In this document: piece by piece, positions 1 through 5,135 of the stretch | How the letters are laid out: each line of letters starts with the position of its first letter | How positions within the stretch are numbered: the first letter of the stretch is position 1 | Assembly: GCA_036771375.1 (NCBI GenBank) | Contig: DAIPHL010000155.1 | Coordinates: 1 to 5,135 of the forward strand | Length of the DNA stretch: 5,135 bases | DNA from: DAIPHL01 sp036771375 | Lineage (GTDB): Bacteria > Synergistota > Synergistia > Synergistales > Synergistaceae | Direction: 5' to 3' | Notes under the pieces: generated by a model | Seen by the model: the letters and a program-made list of their open reading frames with translations, nothing else | The model's database searches: none | Told to the model about the DNA's origin: nothing | Position numbers and translations under genes: made by a program

Positions 1-146
1 ATCGAGCGGAACCAGATGGTCTCGTTCGGGTCGTCCTCGTGCGTAAAGACGGCGAGGACCTCGCAACCCATGGAGAAAAGCGTCTCCAGACAGACGTAAC
101 CGACTTCACCGTACGCAAAGACGACGGCGCTGTTCCATTTCGTCAT
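1..146 (-). CDS. ArnA-like formyltransferase, N-terminal 48 codons (partial, runs off left edge)
   Basis: Reading the minus strand from ATG at 146 gives 48 codons, open to the window edge. The start is supported by AGAGGAA at 158-152, with 7 nt between GAGG and the ATG. The peptide has a hydrophobic first strand (SAVVFAY, residues 6-12), a glycine-containing turn, a helix (CLETLFSMG, 19-27), a second strand (EVLAVFTH, 29-36), then EDDPNETIWF (37-46). This matches the start of the formyltransferase Rossmann-type fold. Within that fold it is closest to the N-terminus of ArnA, which formylates UDP-4-amino-4-deoxy-L-arabinose (VVFAY and FTHxDxPxE), rather than to methionyl-tRNA formyltransferase. 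The catalytic Asn-His-Asp region lies outside the window, so substrate cannot be judged. It might formylate another amino-sugar nucleotide. It lies 31 nt after hisC on the same strand with no terminator visible, so co-transcription is likely. Confidence 0.8.
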   Translation of the reverse strand, partial: MTKWNSAVVFAYGEVGYVCLETLFSMGCEVLAVFTHEDDPNETIWFRS

Positions 147-151
147 GTCAC

Positions 152-158
152 TTCCTCT
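152..158 (-). promoter_or_regulatory. Shine-Dalgarno of the formyltransferase gene
   Basis: The minus strand reads AGAGGAA, with 7 nt between GAGG and the ATG at 146-144. It lies in a purine-rich 31-nt gap (147-177) after the hisC stop codon. No hairpin with a T-run is visible in this gap, which argues for read-through from hisC. Confidence 0.7.
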
Positions 159-177
159 TTCCCTTTCTCTTTTTATA

Positions 178-1347
178 TTACTTTGTGCCACGCGCGAGAA
201 GCGTCTTCAACGCCTCGATCAGACGTTCGTTTTCCCCGGGCGTCCCGATGCTGAAGCGAAGCCCGCAGGGACCCGCCTCGTGTACGAGAAGACGCACCAG
301 GATCTCCCTCTCCTCGAGCGCCTCGGAGAGGTCTTTCAAATCCTCGTACGGTCGATCGAAAAAAGCGAAGACGAAGTTCGCCCGCGACGGCACATACCTC
401 ACACCCGACGCCGCGAAAAAAGCCTCCAGCTTGCGCCTTTCCTCGGCCACCCCCGAGCTCACCTCCGCCTTGAACGCCTGCACGCTTCGATCCGTCACAT
501 CCACGAGCGCCGCGAGCTGGGCGAGGGCGTTGACGGTGTACGGCGGCCGGACCCTGTACATATGGGAGATCACCTCCGGCCTCGCGATCGCATAGCCGAC
601 GCGCAACCCGGCAAGACCCGACATCTTCGAAAATGTCCTCAGCGCCACGACGTTCCCGTGGGCGAGAAGAACCGCTTTCACGTCGATGGCGTCCTCGTCC
701 TCCGCAGGCATGTAATCGACATAGGCCTGGTCCAACACAAACAGAGGAGCCCTCGGAAGAGAGGCAAGAGCGCCGAGCAGACGATCGAACGCGCCTTTTT
801 TTACGACCGTTCCCGTCGGGTTGTTCGGATTGCAGACGACGACCATCTTCGTCCGCTCCGTGACGGCACCCCCCACGGCGTCCAGGTCGATCGAAAGATC
901 GCGCGCCATCGGCACGACCACCGGGGTCGCCCCCATCGCCCGAGCCGCACCGGCGTAGACGACGAAGGTCATGGCCGGGACGACGACCTCGTCCCCGGGT
1001 GCAAGATACGTCAGGGCGAGGATGTTGATCACGTCGTCCAGCCCGTTCCCGACGACGAACCAGTCCTCCGGCAGGGCGAACTTCCCGGACAACGCCCGAC
1101 GCAGTTCACGGCAACTTCCATCCGGGTACCGATTCAAAGCGGCCCCGTCGTCGACGTATCGTTTCAGGGCGTCCAGGATCGCCGGAGGCGTTCCAAACCC
1201 GTTCTCGTTCGCCGAGATCCTTACGATCCCCGCAGAGGCCGGCGCGGATCCGGGGACATACCCTTCGAGCCGAAGGACGTCGGGACGGACAAGCCCCCTG
1301 CAATATTCCTCCAAAACCGCTCTTTCCTGCATTCGCGAAACATTCAT
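178..1347 (-). CDS. hisC: Histidinol-phosphate aminotransferase HisC
   Basis: PLP-dependent fold-type I (class I/II) aminotransferase that converts imidazoleacetol phosphate plus glutamate to L-histidinol phosphate, in the cytoplasm. With the start at 1347 it is 389 aa, slightly longer than the usual 350-370. Visible motifs: substrate-side SANENGFG (residues 45-52), NRYPDG (72-77), GNG (100-102), CNPNNPTGT (172-180), LDQAYVDY (205-212) with the PLP-binding Asp206 and Tyr209, the Schiff-base lysine Lys241 in TFSKMSGLAGLRVGY, and the carboxylate-binding Arg364 in GLRFSIGTP. Family members usually read DEAY; here it is DQAY. The frame is open further upstream to an ATG at 1443, but that adds an arginine-rich stretch inside the HAD gene. 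ATG 1347 overlaps the HAD stop codon (ATGA), has AGGGTGG 8 nt upstream, and fits translational coupling; ATG 1332 is also possible. HisC-like enzymes can act on aromatic amino acids, but the divergent his genes favour the histidine role. Confidence 0.93.
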   Translation of the reverse strand: MNVSRMQERAVLEEYCRGLVRPDVLRLEGYVPGSAPASAGIVRISANENGFGTPPAILDALKRYVDDGAALNRYPDGSCRELRRALSGKFALPEDWFVVGNGLDDVINILALTYLAPGDEVVVPAMTFVVYAGAARAMGATPVVVPMARDLSIDLDAVGGAVTERTKMVVVCNPNNPTGTVVKKGAFDRLLGALASLPRAPLFVLDQAYVDYMPAEDEDAIDVKAVLLAHGNVVALRTFSKMSGLAGLRVGYAIARPEVISHMYRVRPPYTVNALAQLAALVDVTDRSVQAFKAEVSSGVAEERRKLEAFFAASGVRYVPSRANFVFAFFDRPYEDLKDLSEALEEREILVRLLVHEAGPCGLRFSIGTPGENERLIEALKTLLARGTK

Positions 1348-2174
1348 CCTCTCATCCACCCTATCAATTCGTTCAAGGCCTCGTTCACATCCGAAAAGTG
1401 CAACGCCACATCGGGGAGAAGCCCTCCGACGGCGGCGAACCATCCGGCCCCAAACGCCAGGTAAGCCTGAAGATCGCTCGCGGTGTCACCGATGAAGAGC
1501 GGGCTGGTGTGCCCAAAGCGATCGCATAGATGGGAGAGCCCCGAGGCGGAAGGCTTTTGCATACCGCTGTCCGAGTGAACGACCCGCTCGTGGGGAAAAT
1601 CGCTCCACCCGAGCAGCTCCCGGGCGAGACGCCACTCCCTCAGATTTCGCCCTGTGTAGATGTACGCGGGCAACGGCAGATCCCTCCAGTTCGCCCACTC
1701 CGCCGAGAGAAGCGACGTCTCGAGCGCACAGGTCCCACGCTCTTCGGAGTCCCCCAGATAGACCTTCGAACAGACCTCCCGTATCCGGGCTCTCTCGAAT
1801 GTTTCGGCGAAGCACATCCTCGTCCACTCCACGGCGTCGGAGGCGCAGTCGGAGATGATCCCGGCCAGCTCCTCCGGGGCCGGAAGCGCCTCGGAGAGGC
1901 GCTCTCTCCCTTTTGCCGCGGAGATATTCAGCAGTACCCATACGATATCGTAATCGTCGTTGAAGGCACCGTGACGTTTCAACACCTCGTTTCGTTCCGT
2001 CGAATACCCTGGCGCATCGACCACGAACCCGGCCCGCGCCCACTCCCGCTCCACCGTGATGCGGATCATCTCGGGAAAGGACTCCCCCGCCGCGACCAGC
2101 ACACCGTCCACATCGAAGATCAGACAATCGGGGACGATCTTCGGACAAAGCGCATCCCTCGAACACAATTTCAA
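1344..2174 (-). CDS. HAD-superfamily hydrolase, candidate histidinol-phosphate phosphatase
   Basis: A 276-aa protein with all four HAD motifs: I, DVDGVLV with nucleophile Asp21 and acid Asp23; II, Thr174 in YIYTGR; III, Lys207 in GMQKPSASGL; IV, LFIGDTASD with Asp230 and Asp234. The roughly 145 residues between motifs I and II form a large, mainly helical cap of the subfamily I kind, so a small phosphorylated substrate is expected. The cap segment HGAFNDDYDIVW and the IYTGRNLREW region resemble the HAD family I remember as TIGR01548, one eukaryotic member of which is fused to HisB; this is from memory and unchecked. The start is TTG at 2174, with GGAGG at 2187-2183 and 8 nt between; no ATG lies before motif I. 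The stop overlaps the hisC start by 4 nt. HisB here lacks a phosphatase domain, so histidinol-phosphate dephosphorylation is a reasonable inferred role. A generic phosphoglycolate-type phosphatase is the alternative. Confidence 0.88.
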   Translation of the reverse strand: MKLCSRDALCPKIVPDCLIFDVDGVLVAAGESFPEMIRITVEREWARAGFVVDAPGYSTERNEVLKRHGAFNDDYDIVWVLLNISAAKGRERLSEALPAPEELAGIISDCASDAVEWTRMCFAETFERARIREVCSKVYLGDSEERGTCALETSLLSAEWANWRDLPLPAYIYTGRNLREWRLARELLGWSDFPHERVVHSDSGMQKPSASGLSHLCDRFGHTSPLFIGDTASDLQAYLAFGAGWFAAVGGLLPDVALHFSDVNEALNELIGWMRG

Positions 2175-2257
2175 AAGACAGACCTCCGAACATGATCCGA
2201 CATCGCGCGGTCCTTCCCCTTCCCGTCAAGCTTGTCTTGCAGCTTCGTACTCATCAT
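2171..2257 (-). CDS. Possible 28-codon upstream ORF overlapping the HAD start
   Basis: A minus-strand ORF starts at tandem ATGs (2257 and 2254) and ends at TGA 2173-2171, overlapping the TTG start of the HAD gene as TTGA. The peptide is very polar and rich in Lys, Arg and Asp, with no hydrophobic segment and only one His codon, so it is not a classical his attenuator leader. No good Shine-Dalgarno precedes ATG 2257. A later in-frame ATG at 2203 has AAGGA 7 nt upstream and would give 10 codons. The GGAGG serving the HAD gene lies inside this frame, so ribosomes finishing here could restart at TTG. It may be a real coupling or leader peptide, or chance; I do not recognise it. Confidence 0.25.
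   Translation of the reverse strand: MMSTKLQDKLDGKGKDRAMSDHVRRSVF
2183..2187 (-). promoter_or_regulatory. Shine-Dalgarno fixing the TTG start of the HAD gene
   Basis: The minus strand reads GGAGG, 8 nt before TTG 2174. A second in-frame TTG two codons later is 14 nt away, so the first is preferred. This is the strongest evidence for a non-ATG start. Confidence 0.7.
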
Positions 2258-2265
2258 GATATCAT
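2237..2265 (+). promoter_or_regulatory. Candidate promoter for hisZGBA
   Basis: TTGCAG (2237-2242), a 17-nt spacer, then TATCAT (2260-2265), which matches TATAAT at five of six positions. The -10 is preceded by TG at 2257-2258 with one base between, giving an extended -10. Predicted start of transcription is about 2272, leaving a leader of about 117 nt. An alternative with TTGTCT (2232-2237) and CATGAT (2255-2260), also 17 nt apart, is weaker. By-eye prediction only. Confidence 0.45.
2256..2265. promoter_or_regulatory. Perfect 10-bp palindrome ATGATATCAT
   Basis: ATGATATCAT equals its own reverse complement. Each strand therefore carries TGATATCAT, an extended -10-like element, so it could be a symmetric, bidirectional -10 or an operator covering the hisZ promoter. 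On the minus strand a weak -35-like TGAAAA lies 17 nt upstream (2284-2279). The tandem ATGs of the possible upstream ORF begin at its left edge. Confidence 0.4.
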
Positions 2266-2309
2266 CAAACGCGGTGCTTTTTCACGGAAAGCGCCTGCGG
2301 CAAATGACG

Positions 2310-2318
2310 ATTATACCA
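2310..2318 (-). promoter_or_regulatory. Extended -10 promoter for the HAD-hisC set
   Basis: The minus strand reads TGGTATAAT (2318 to 2310): a consensus TATAAT preceded by the TG of an extended -10. The -35 position (2338-2333, GTCCGC) is poor, as is common for extended -10 promoters. Transcription would start near 2303 and leave a leader of about 129 nt before TTG 2174. Confidence 0.5.
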
Positions 2319-2337
2319 TCCTCCCGACGGCAGCGGA

Positions 2338-2362
2338 CGGCCGTTTCGATCGGGAAAGGCCG
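2338..2362 (+). promoter_or_regulatory. Leader hairpin before the hisZ ribosome binding site
   Basis: CGGCC (2338-2342) pairs with GGCCG (2358-2362), and TTTC (2344-2347) with GAAA (2354-2357). This gives a 9-bp stem with one bulged G (2343) and a 6-nt loop. It ends 7 nt before GGAGG (2370). No T-run follows, so it is not an intrinsic terminator. It could affect translation or mRNA stability, or simply reflect GC-rich sequence. No run of His codons or T-box-like element is apparent in the leader. Confidence 0.35.
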
Positions 2363-2388
2363 CGAACCTGGAGGGGAGCGACGAAAAG

Positions 2389-3606
2389 ATGAACCTGACC
2401 CCCAGAGGGTGCAGCAATATCGGTGGAGAACTGGCCTCCTGCATGGAGGAGTGCCGGAACAGAATGATGAACTTCTTTTCGTCCTGGGGGTATCATCCCT
2501 TCAACCCAGCCGGCTTCCAATTGCTGGAAGGGCTCTTCATGAACCTCGCCAGGGGACGCCGCAAACGCATCATCGCCGTCAACACCCCTTTCGGCGAACC
2601 ATGCTGCATGAGAGCGGACATCACGGTATCGGCCCTCTCCTATATGGCTTTACACCATACTCCGGAGGAGTTTCCCCTTCGGCTCTGCTACGCGGAGAGG
2701 GTCTTCTCCGTTCCGCGTCCGCCGAAGGAAAACCTGGAGGATACACAGGTCGGAGCGGAGCTGCTGGGATGGGAGGGAATCGGCTCCGGAGCCGAAATCC
2801 TCGTCCTGTTGCTTGGCGCCCTCGACGCGCTCGGCCTTACGGAATCCGTCGTCGTGCTCGGAGACGCCTCCATCGTGCCGGGACTCTTCGCAAACCTTCC
2901 GGGGAATCTCGCCGACACGTTCGTCGAACAGCTCCAGGAGGGTTCTTACTTCGACTACGTAAAGACCGTGGACGGCGCCACCGGTATCTCGCCACGGGAC
3001 AAGAACGTCCTGAAGGAACTTCTCTCCCTGAAGGGCTCCCCCGACGTCTTGCAGAGCGCAAAGGCTCTTTTCGACGATCGGACGCTCCTCGAACCGCTCG
3101 AGTCGCTCGTCGCCACGCTCGAAAATATGGGTTACGGCGGACGGATCCGAATCGATCTCGGTTTCACGAGGGACCTCGGCTACTACGACGGCCCGGTGTT
3201 CAACGTCTACGCGACCCCCACCGGCGGTCTCCTCGGAGGAGGAGGCCGCTACGACGGCAAGCTTCCCGAGGCGCGTTTTTCCTGCCAGGCGGCGGGCTTC
3301 GGCCTGAGCCTGCGGGAACTCGCCCTGGCCTGCGTCCCGAGGAACCGAGAAAAAAAGGTCATGATCTGGGGCGGAACGCTCTCCCCCGACAGGGTGCTGG
3401 CGCTTGCCTCTTCCGTCGCGGACGGGAACGACCCGGACCGTCGGAGGTTCTCCATCGAGATCAGCTGGAAGGAAAACGAAGCGGAGGCGAGAGCCCTCGC
3501 ATCGAATCGAGGTTCCACCTGGTGGATTCACGCGGGCGAGGGCTATGCGGAGGAGCTCTCCTCGGGCAGAAGAATCGGAGCGAACGAAATCGGAGGCGAG
3601 CTGTAA
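2389..3606 (+). CDS. hisZ: ATP phosphoribosyltransferase regulatory subunit HisZ
   Basis: A 405-aa paralogue of the class II aminoacyl-tRNA synthetase catalytic core that has no tRNA-charging role; it binds short-form HisG to make active, histidine-sensitive ATP phosphoribosyltransferase. Visible features: N-terminal helix and strand FSSWGYHPFNP (30-40); MRADIT (74-79), equivalent to the R-P-D-x-T segment of the family; the motif-2-like PLRLCYAERVF (96-106); EDTQVGAELLG (117-127); the HisRS-like segment RDLGYYDGPVFNVY (261-274); GGGRYDG (284-290); and AAGFGLSL (301-308). About 85 residues follow the core, forming a divergent C-terminal region; its function is not evident. The presence of the partner hisG immediately downstream (1-nt overlap, TAATG) separates it from a true HisRS. 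ATG 2389 follows a purine-rich GGAGGGGAG (2370-2378) at 10 nt. It is the first gene of the plus-strand operon. Confidence 0.94.
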   Translation: MNLTPRGCSNIGGELASCMEECRNRMMNFFSSWGYHPFNPAGFQLLEGLFMNLARGRRKRIIAVNTPFGEPCCMRADITVSALSYMALHHTPEEFPLRLCYAERVFSVPRPPKENLEDTQVGAELLGWEGIGSGAEILVLLLGALDALGLTESVVVLGDASIVPGLFANLPGNLADTFVEQLQEGSYFDYVKTVDGATGISPRDKNVLKELLSLKGSPDVLQSAKALFDDRTLLEPLESLVATLENMGYGGRIRIDLGFTRDLGYYDGPVFNVYATPTGGLLGGGGRYDGKLPEARFSCQAAGFGLSLRELALACVPRNREKKVMIWGGTLSPDRVLALASSVADGNDPDRRRFSIEISWKENEAEARALASNRGSTWWIHAGEGYAEELSSGRRIGANEIGGEL

Positions 3607-4262
3607 TGCCGACGATCGCACTCCCCACCGGGCGCTCGCTCCCGGCATGTCTTGAGATCATCGAGGGCGCCGGGCTCCCCTGCAACGCCCTCGCCGACGC
3701 CGGCAGAAACCTCGTCATAGACGAAGCCGGGTACAGATATCTGCTCGGAAAACCCTCCGACATCCCCACCCTGGTATCCCAGGGCGTCGCGGAGCTGGGA
3801 CTCGTCGGCAACGACGTCACGGACGAATCGGACATCCGGCTGACCGAACTGCTCGACACCGGACGGGGGCGCTGCTACATGGCGATTGCGGGGCCGTCGA
3901 ATCTGGCGGAGCGCTTCCGGGGACACGCGAGCGGCCTCATGGGCCTGCGCGTCGCCACGAAATACCAGAACACCGCGCTTCGAACGTTCGCCTCCTGGGG
4001 CGTTCAGATCAGGGTGCTCTTTCTGAACGGCTCGGTGGAGCTCGCCCCCGCCCTGGGACTCTCGGACTGCATCTTCGATATCGTCCAGACCGGCGGCACC
4101 CTGAAGGCAAACGGGCTGGACGTGATCAAACGCACCGCCGACGTCTCCTTACGCCTCGTGGGAGACCCCTGCGCGCTTCAACTGCGCTGGAAAGACCTGC
4201 AAAAAACCGTCGAGGCGATGAAGCACTTCGTCGAAAAGATCGAAAAGAGATCGGGAGCGTGA
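3606..4262 (+). CDS. hisG: ATP phosphoribosyltransferase catalytic subunit, short form HisG
   Basis: Condenses ATP with PRPP to N1-(5-phosphoribosyl)-ATP, the first committed step of histidine synthesis. The product is 218 aa, the short form without the C-terminal ACT-like regulatory domain, so feedback control must come through HisZ. Visible motifs: IALPTGRSLP (4-13), GVAELGLVGNDV (60-71), ELLDTGRGRC (81-90), RVATKYQN (115-122), LNGSVELAPALGL (140-152) and the PRPP-binding loop DIVQTGGTLKANGL (158-171), where families more often read DIVETG. ATG 3606 shares one base with the hisZ stop and has GGAGG (3592-3596) 9 nt upstream. The same frame is open far upstream across hisZ, but there it encodes an arginine-rich shadow. 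hisB begins 4 nt after the stop. Confidence 0.96.
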   Translation: MPTIALPTGRSLPACLEIIEGAGLPCNALADAGRNLVIDEAGYRYLLGKPSDIPTLVSQGVAELGLVGNDVTDESDIRLTELLDTGRGRCYMAIAGPSNLAERFRGHASGLMGLRVATKYQNTALRTFASWGVQIRVLFLNGSVELAPALGLSDCIFDIVQTGGTLKANGLDVIKRTADVSLRLVGDPCALQLRWKDLQKTVEAMKHFVEKIEKRSGA

Positions 4263-4266
4263 ACCC

Positions 4267-4860
4267 ATGTACAACATAACCGGAAAAATCCGAAAAACGA
4301 AGGAGACGCAAATCCAGCTCTCGCTGTCGTATCCAGCCGGCGAAAGCAGGATCGATATCCCCTGCGGGTTTCTCGCCCACATGCTGGAGCTCATGGCCCA
4401 CCGGGGACGTCTTTCGCTCTCGATCGAAGCGAGGGGGGACGTTCACGTCGACGCACACCACCTCACCGAGGACGTTGGGATCGTGCTCGGCCTCGCGATG
4501 AAGGACTTGCTGCTCGAGGTTCGATCGTCCGGGGGCTCCTCGATCAAAAGATACGGCTGGTGCCTGCTTCCCATGGACGGCTCCCTCGCCGAGATCGCGC
4601 TCGATCTCGGCGGAAGAGGCGGGCTCTTCTGGGAGGGCGCCTTCCCCACCGATCGATGCGGAGAGTTCGACCTCGAACTGGTGCCAGAGTTCTTTCGCGG
4701 CTTCTGTCGCGAGTCTCGGGCCACGCTCCACATCCGCCTGCTCGCGGCGGACAACTCGCACCACGCGGCGGAGGCGGTCTTCAAGGGGGTCGGCGTGGCG
4801 CTGGACATGGCGCTGTCGCCCACGTCCGTCGCGCCCAGCACAAAGGGCGAGTGGATATGA
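4267..4860 (+). CDS. hisB: Imidazoleglycerol-phosphate dehydratase HisB (monofunctional)
   Basis: Dehydrates imidazoleglycerol phosphate to imidazoleacetol phosphate. At 197 aa it is the single-domain form, without the N-terminal histidinol phosphatase of the enterobacterial protein. Visible motifs: RKTKET with Glu13 (9-14); FLAHML (35-40); first metal motif AHHLTED with His64, His65 and Glu68; PMDGSLAEI (102-110); LHIRLL (154-159); second metal motif NSHHAAEAVFK with His165, His166 and Glu169; and the C-terminal PSTKG (190-194). The metal ligands are intact, but three normally acidic positions are changed: FLDHM reads FLAHM (Ala37), D-D-H-H reads D-A-H-H (Ala63), and PMD-E/D reads PMDG (Gly105). 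Activity is probable but worth testing. GGGAG at 4253-4257 lies 9 nt before ATG. The stop overlaps hisA by 4 nt (ATGA). Confidence 0.93.
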   Translation: MYNITGKIRKTKETQIQLSLSYPAGESRIDIPCGFLAHMLELMAHRGRLSLSIEARGDVHVDAHHLTEDVGIVLGLAMKDLLLEVRSSGGSSIKRYGWCLLPMDGSLAEIALDLGGRGGLFWEGAFPTDRCGEFDLELVPEFFRGFCRESRATLHIRLLAADNSHHAAEAVFKGVGVALDMALSPTSVAPSTKGEWI

Positions 4861-5135
4861 TCGTCCTTCCCGCGATAGACCTCTTCGGCGGAAAGGTCGT
4901 GAGGCTGACCAAGGGCGATTTCTCCCGAAAAACAGACTATGAAGCGGACCCCTGCCAACTCGCGCACTCCTTCCGGGAACAGGGCTGCTCCTGTCTGCAC
5001 ATCGTCGACCTCGAGGGCGCCAAGCTCGGACGGCCCAAACATCTGAACGAGCTCTGTCGCCTCGCGCGGCTCGGCTTTTCGATCGAATACGGCGGAGGAC
5101 TCAGAGACTCCGATGCGATCGAAAGCGCGCCGACC
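4857..5135 (+). CDS. hisA: ProFAR isomerase HisA, N-terminal 93 codons (partial)
   Basis: The frame from ATG 4857 is open to the right edge. HisA is a (beta/alpha)8 barrel that isomerises ProFAR to PRFAR. Visible: MIVLPAIDLFGGKVVRLTKG (residues 1-20) with the catalytic-base Asp8 and the phosphoribosyl-site pattern of the family, then LHIVDLEGAKLGRP (45-58), and IEYGGGLRD (77-85), which matches the usual V-Q-x-GGGIR phosphate-binding strand. HisF shares the fold but starts with a different motif (KRIIPCLD), so HisA is preferred. The start overlaps the hisB stop as ATGA, so translational coupling is likely. No hisH lies between hisB and hisA, although many bacteria have it there. Confidence 0.93.
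   Translation, partial: MIVLPAIDLFGGKVVRLTKGDFSRKTDYEADPCQLAHSFREQGCSCLHIVDLEGAKLGRPKHLNELCRLARLGFSIEYGGGLRDSDAIESAPT

Noticed and set aside
166..180. An AT-rich patch after hisC (TAATAT and TATAAA on the minus strand) as an internal promoter for the formyltransferase.
   Set aside because: No -35-like element lies at 16-18 nt; the nearest, TTGAAG, is 24 nt away, so the patch is more likely just the stop-codon region.
1348..1443. Extending HisC by 32 residues to ATG 1443.
   Set aside because: The added segment is Arg-rich and lies wholly within the HAD coding region; ATG 1347 gives a normal length and a typical ATGA overlap.
145..1464. A 439-codon open frame on the plus strand opposite hisC.
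   Set aside because: Its product is rich in Arg, His and Pro with no recognisable fold, and it mirrors a well-supported hisC. Long antisense frames are expected in GC-rich coding DNA.
1486..2229. A 247-codon minus-strand frame starting upstream of the HAD gene.
   Set aside because: It is out of frame with the HAD motifs and Arg/Gly-rich; the TTG-start frame has all four HAD motifs and a Shine-Dalgarno.
2232..3605. A long open frame in the hisG reading frame running through hisZ, which would give HisG a 458-residue N-terminal extension.
   Set aside because: The extension is Arg/Gly/Pro-rich low-complexity translation of the hisZ sequence in another frame, while hisG has its own GGAGG and normal short-form length from ATG 3606.
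2650..3648. A 332-codon minus-strand frame opposite hisZ.
   Set aside because: No domain or motif is visible; it is the shadow of hisZ, whose HisRS-like motifs are clear.
4231..4251. A short GAAAAGA-type direct repeat at the 3' end of hisG.
   Set aside because: It encodes a Lys/Glu-rich C-terminal helix (EKIEKR) and is explained by codon repetition.

Overview
The window is a histidine-biosynthesis locus from a GC-rich bacterium (roughly 60% G+C by eye), with two divergent gene sets around a 214-bp control region. Short-form HisG with HisZ rules out the enterobacterial arrangement (long HisG, bifunctional HisB). The ArnA-like formyltransferase at the left edge hints at a cell with an outer membrane. 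A diderm lineage such as Synergistota or a delta-proteobacterium-like group would fit, but this is a guess and the sequence does not settle it.

Left half, minus strand (transcribed right to left): a possible 28-codon upstream ORF, a HAD-superfamily hydrolase starting at TTG, hisC, and the first 48 codons of an ArnA-type formyltransferase that runs off the left edge. The first three overlap by 4 nt at each junction (TTGA, ATGA). The formyltransferase follows hisC after 31 nt with no visible terminator, so the set looks like one operon.

Centre, 2175-2388: candidate promoters for both directions. They include a consensus extended -10 on the minus strand, a perfect 10-bp palindrome that forms an extended -10 on either strand, and a 9-bp leader hairpin just before the hisZ ribosome binding site.

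Right half, plus strand: hisZ, hisG, hisB and the start of hisA (cut by the right edge), packed with 1- to 4-nt overlaps or gaps. HisZ plus HisG make the ATP phosphoribosyltransferase (step 1), HisA isomerises ProFAR, HisB dehydrates imidazoleglycerol phosphate, and HisC transaminates imidazoleacetol phosphate. HisB has no phosphatase domain, so the pathway needs a separate histidinol-phosphate phosphatase. The HAD hydrolase overlapping hisC is the obvious candidate and the main functional hypothesis here. hisD, hisH, hisF and hisI/E are not in the window. hisF may follow hisA, but hisD and hisH are missing from places where they often sit.
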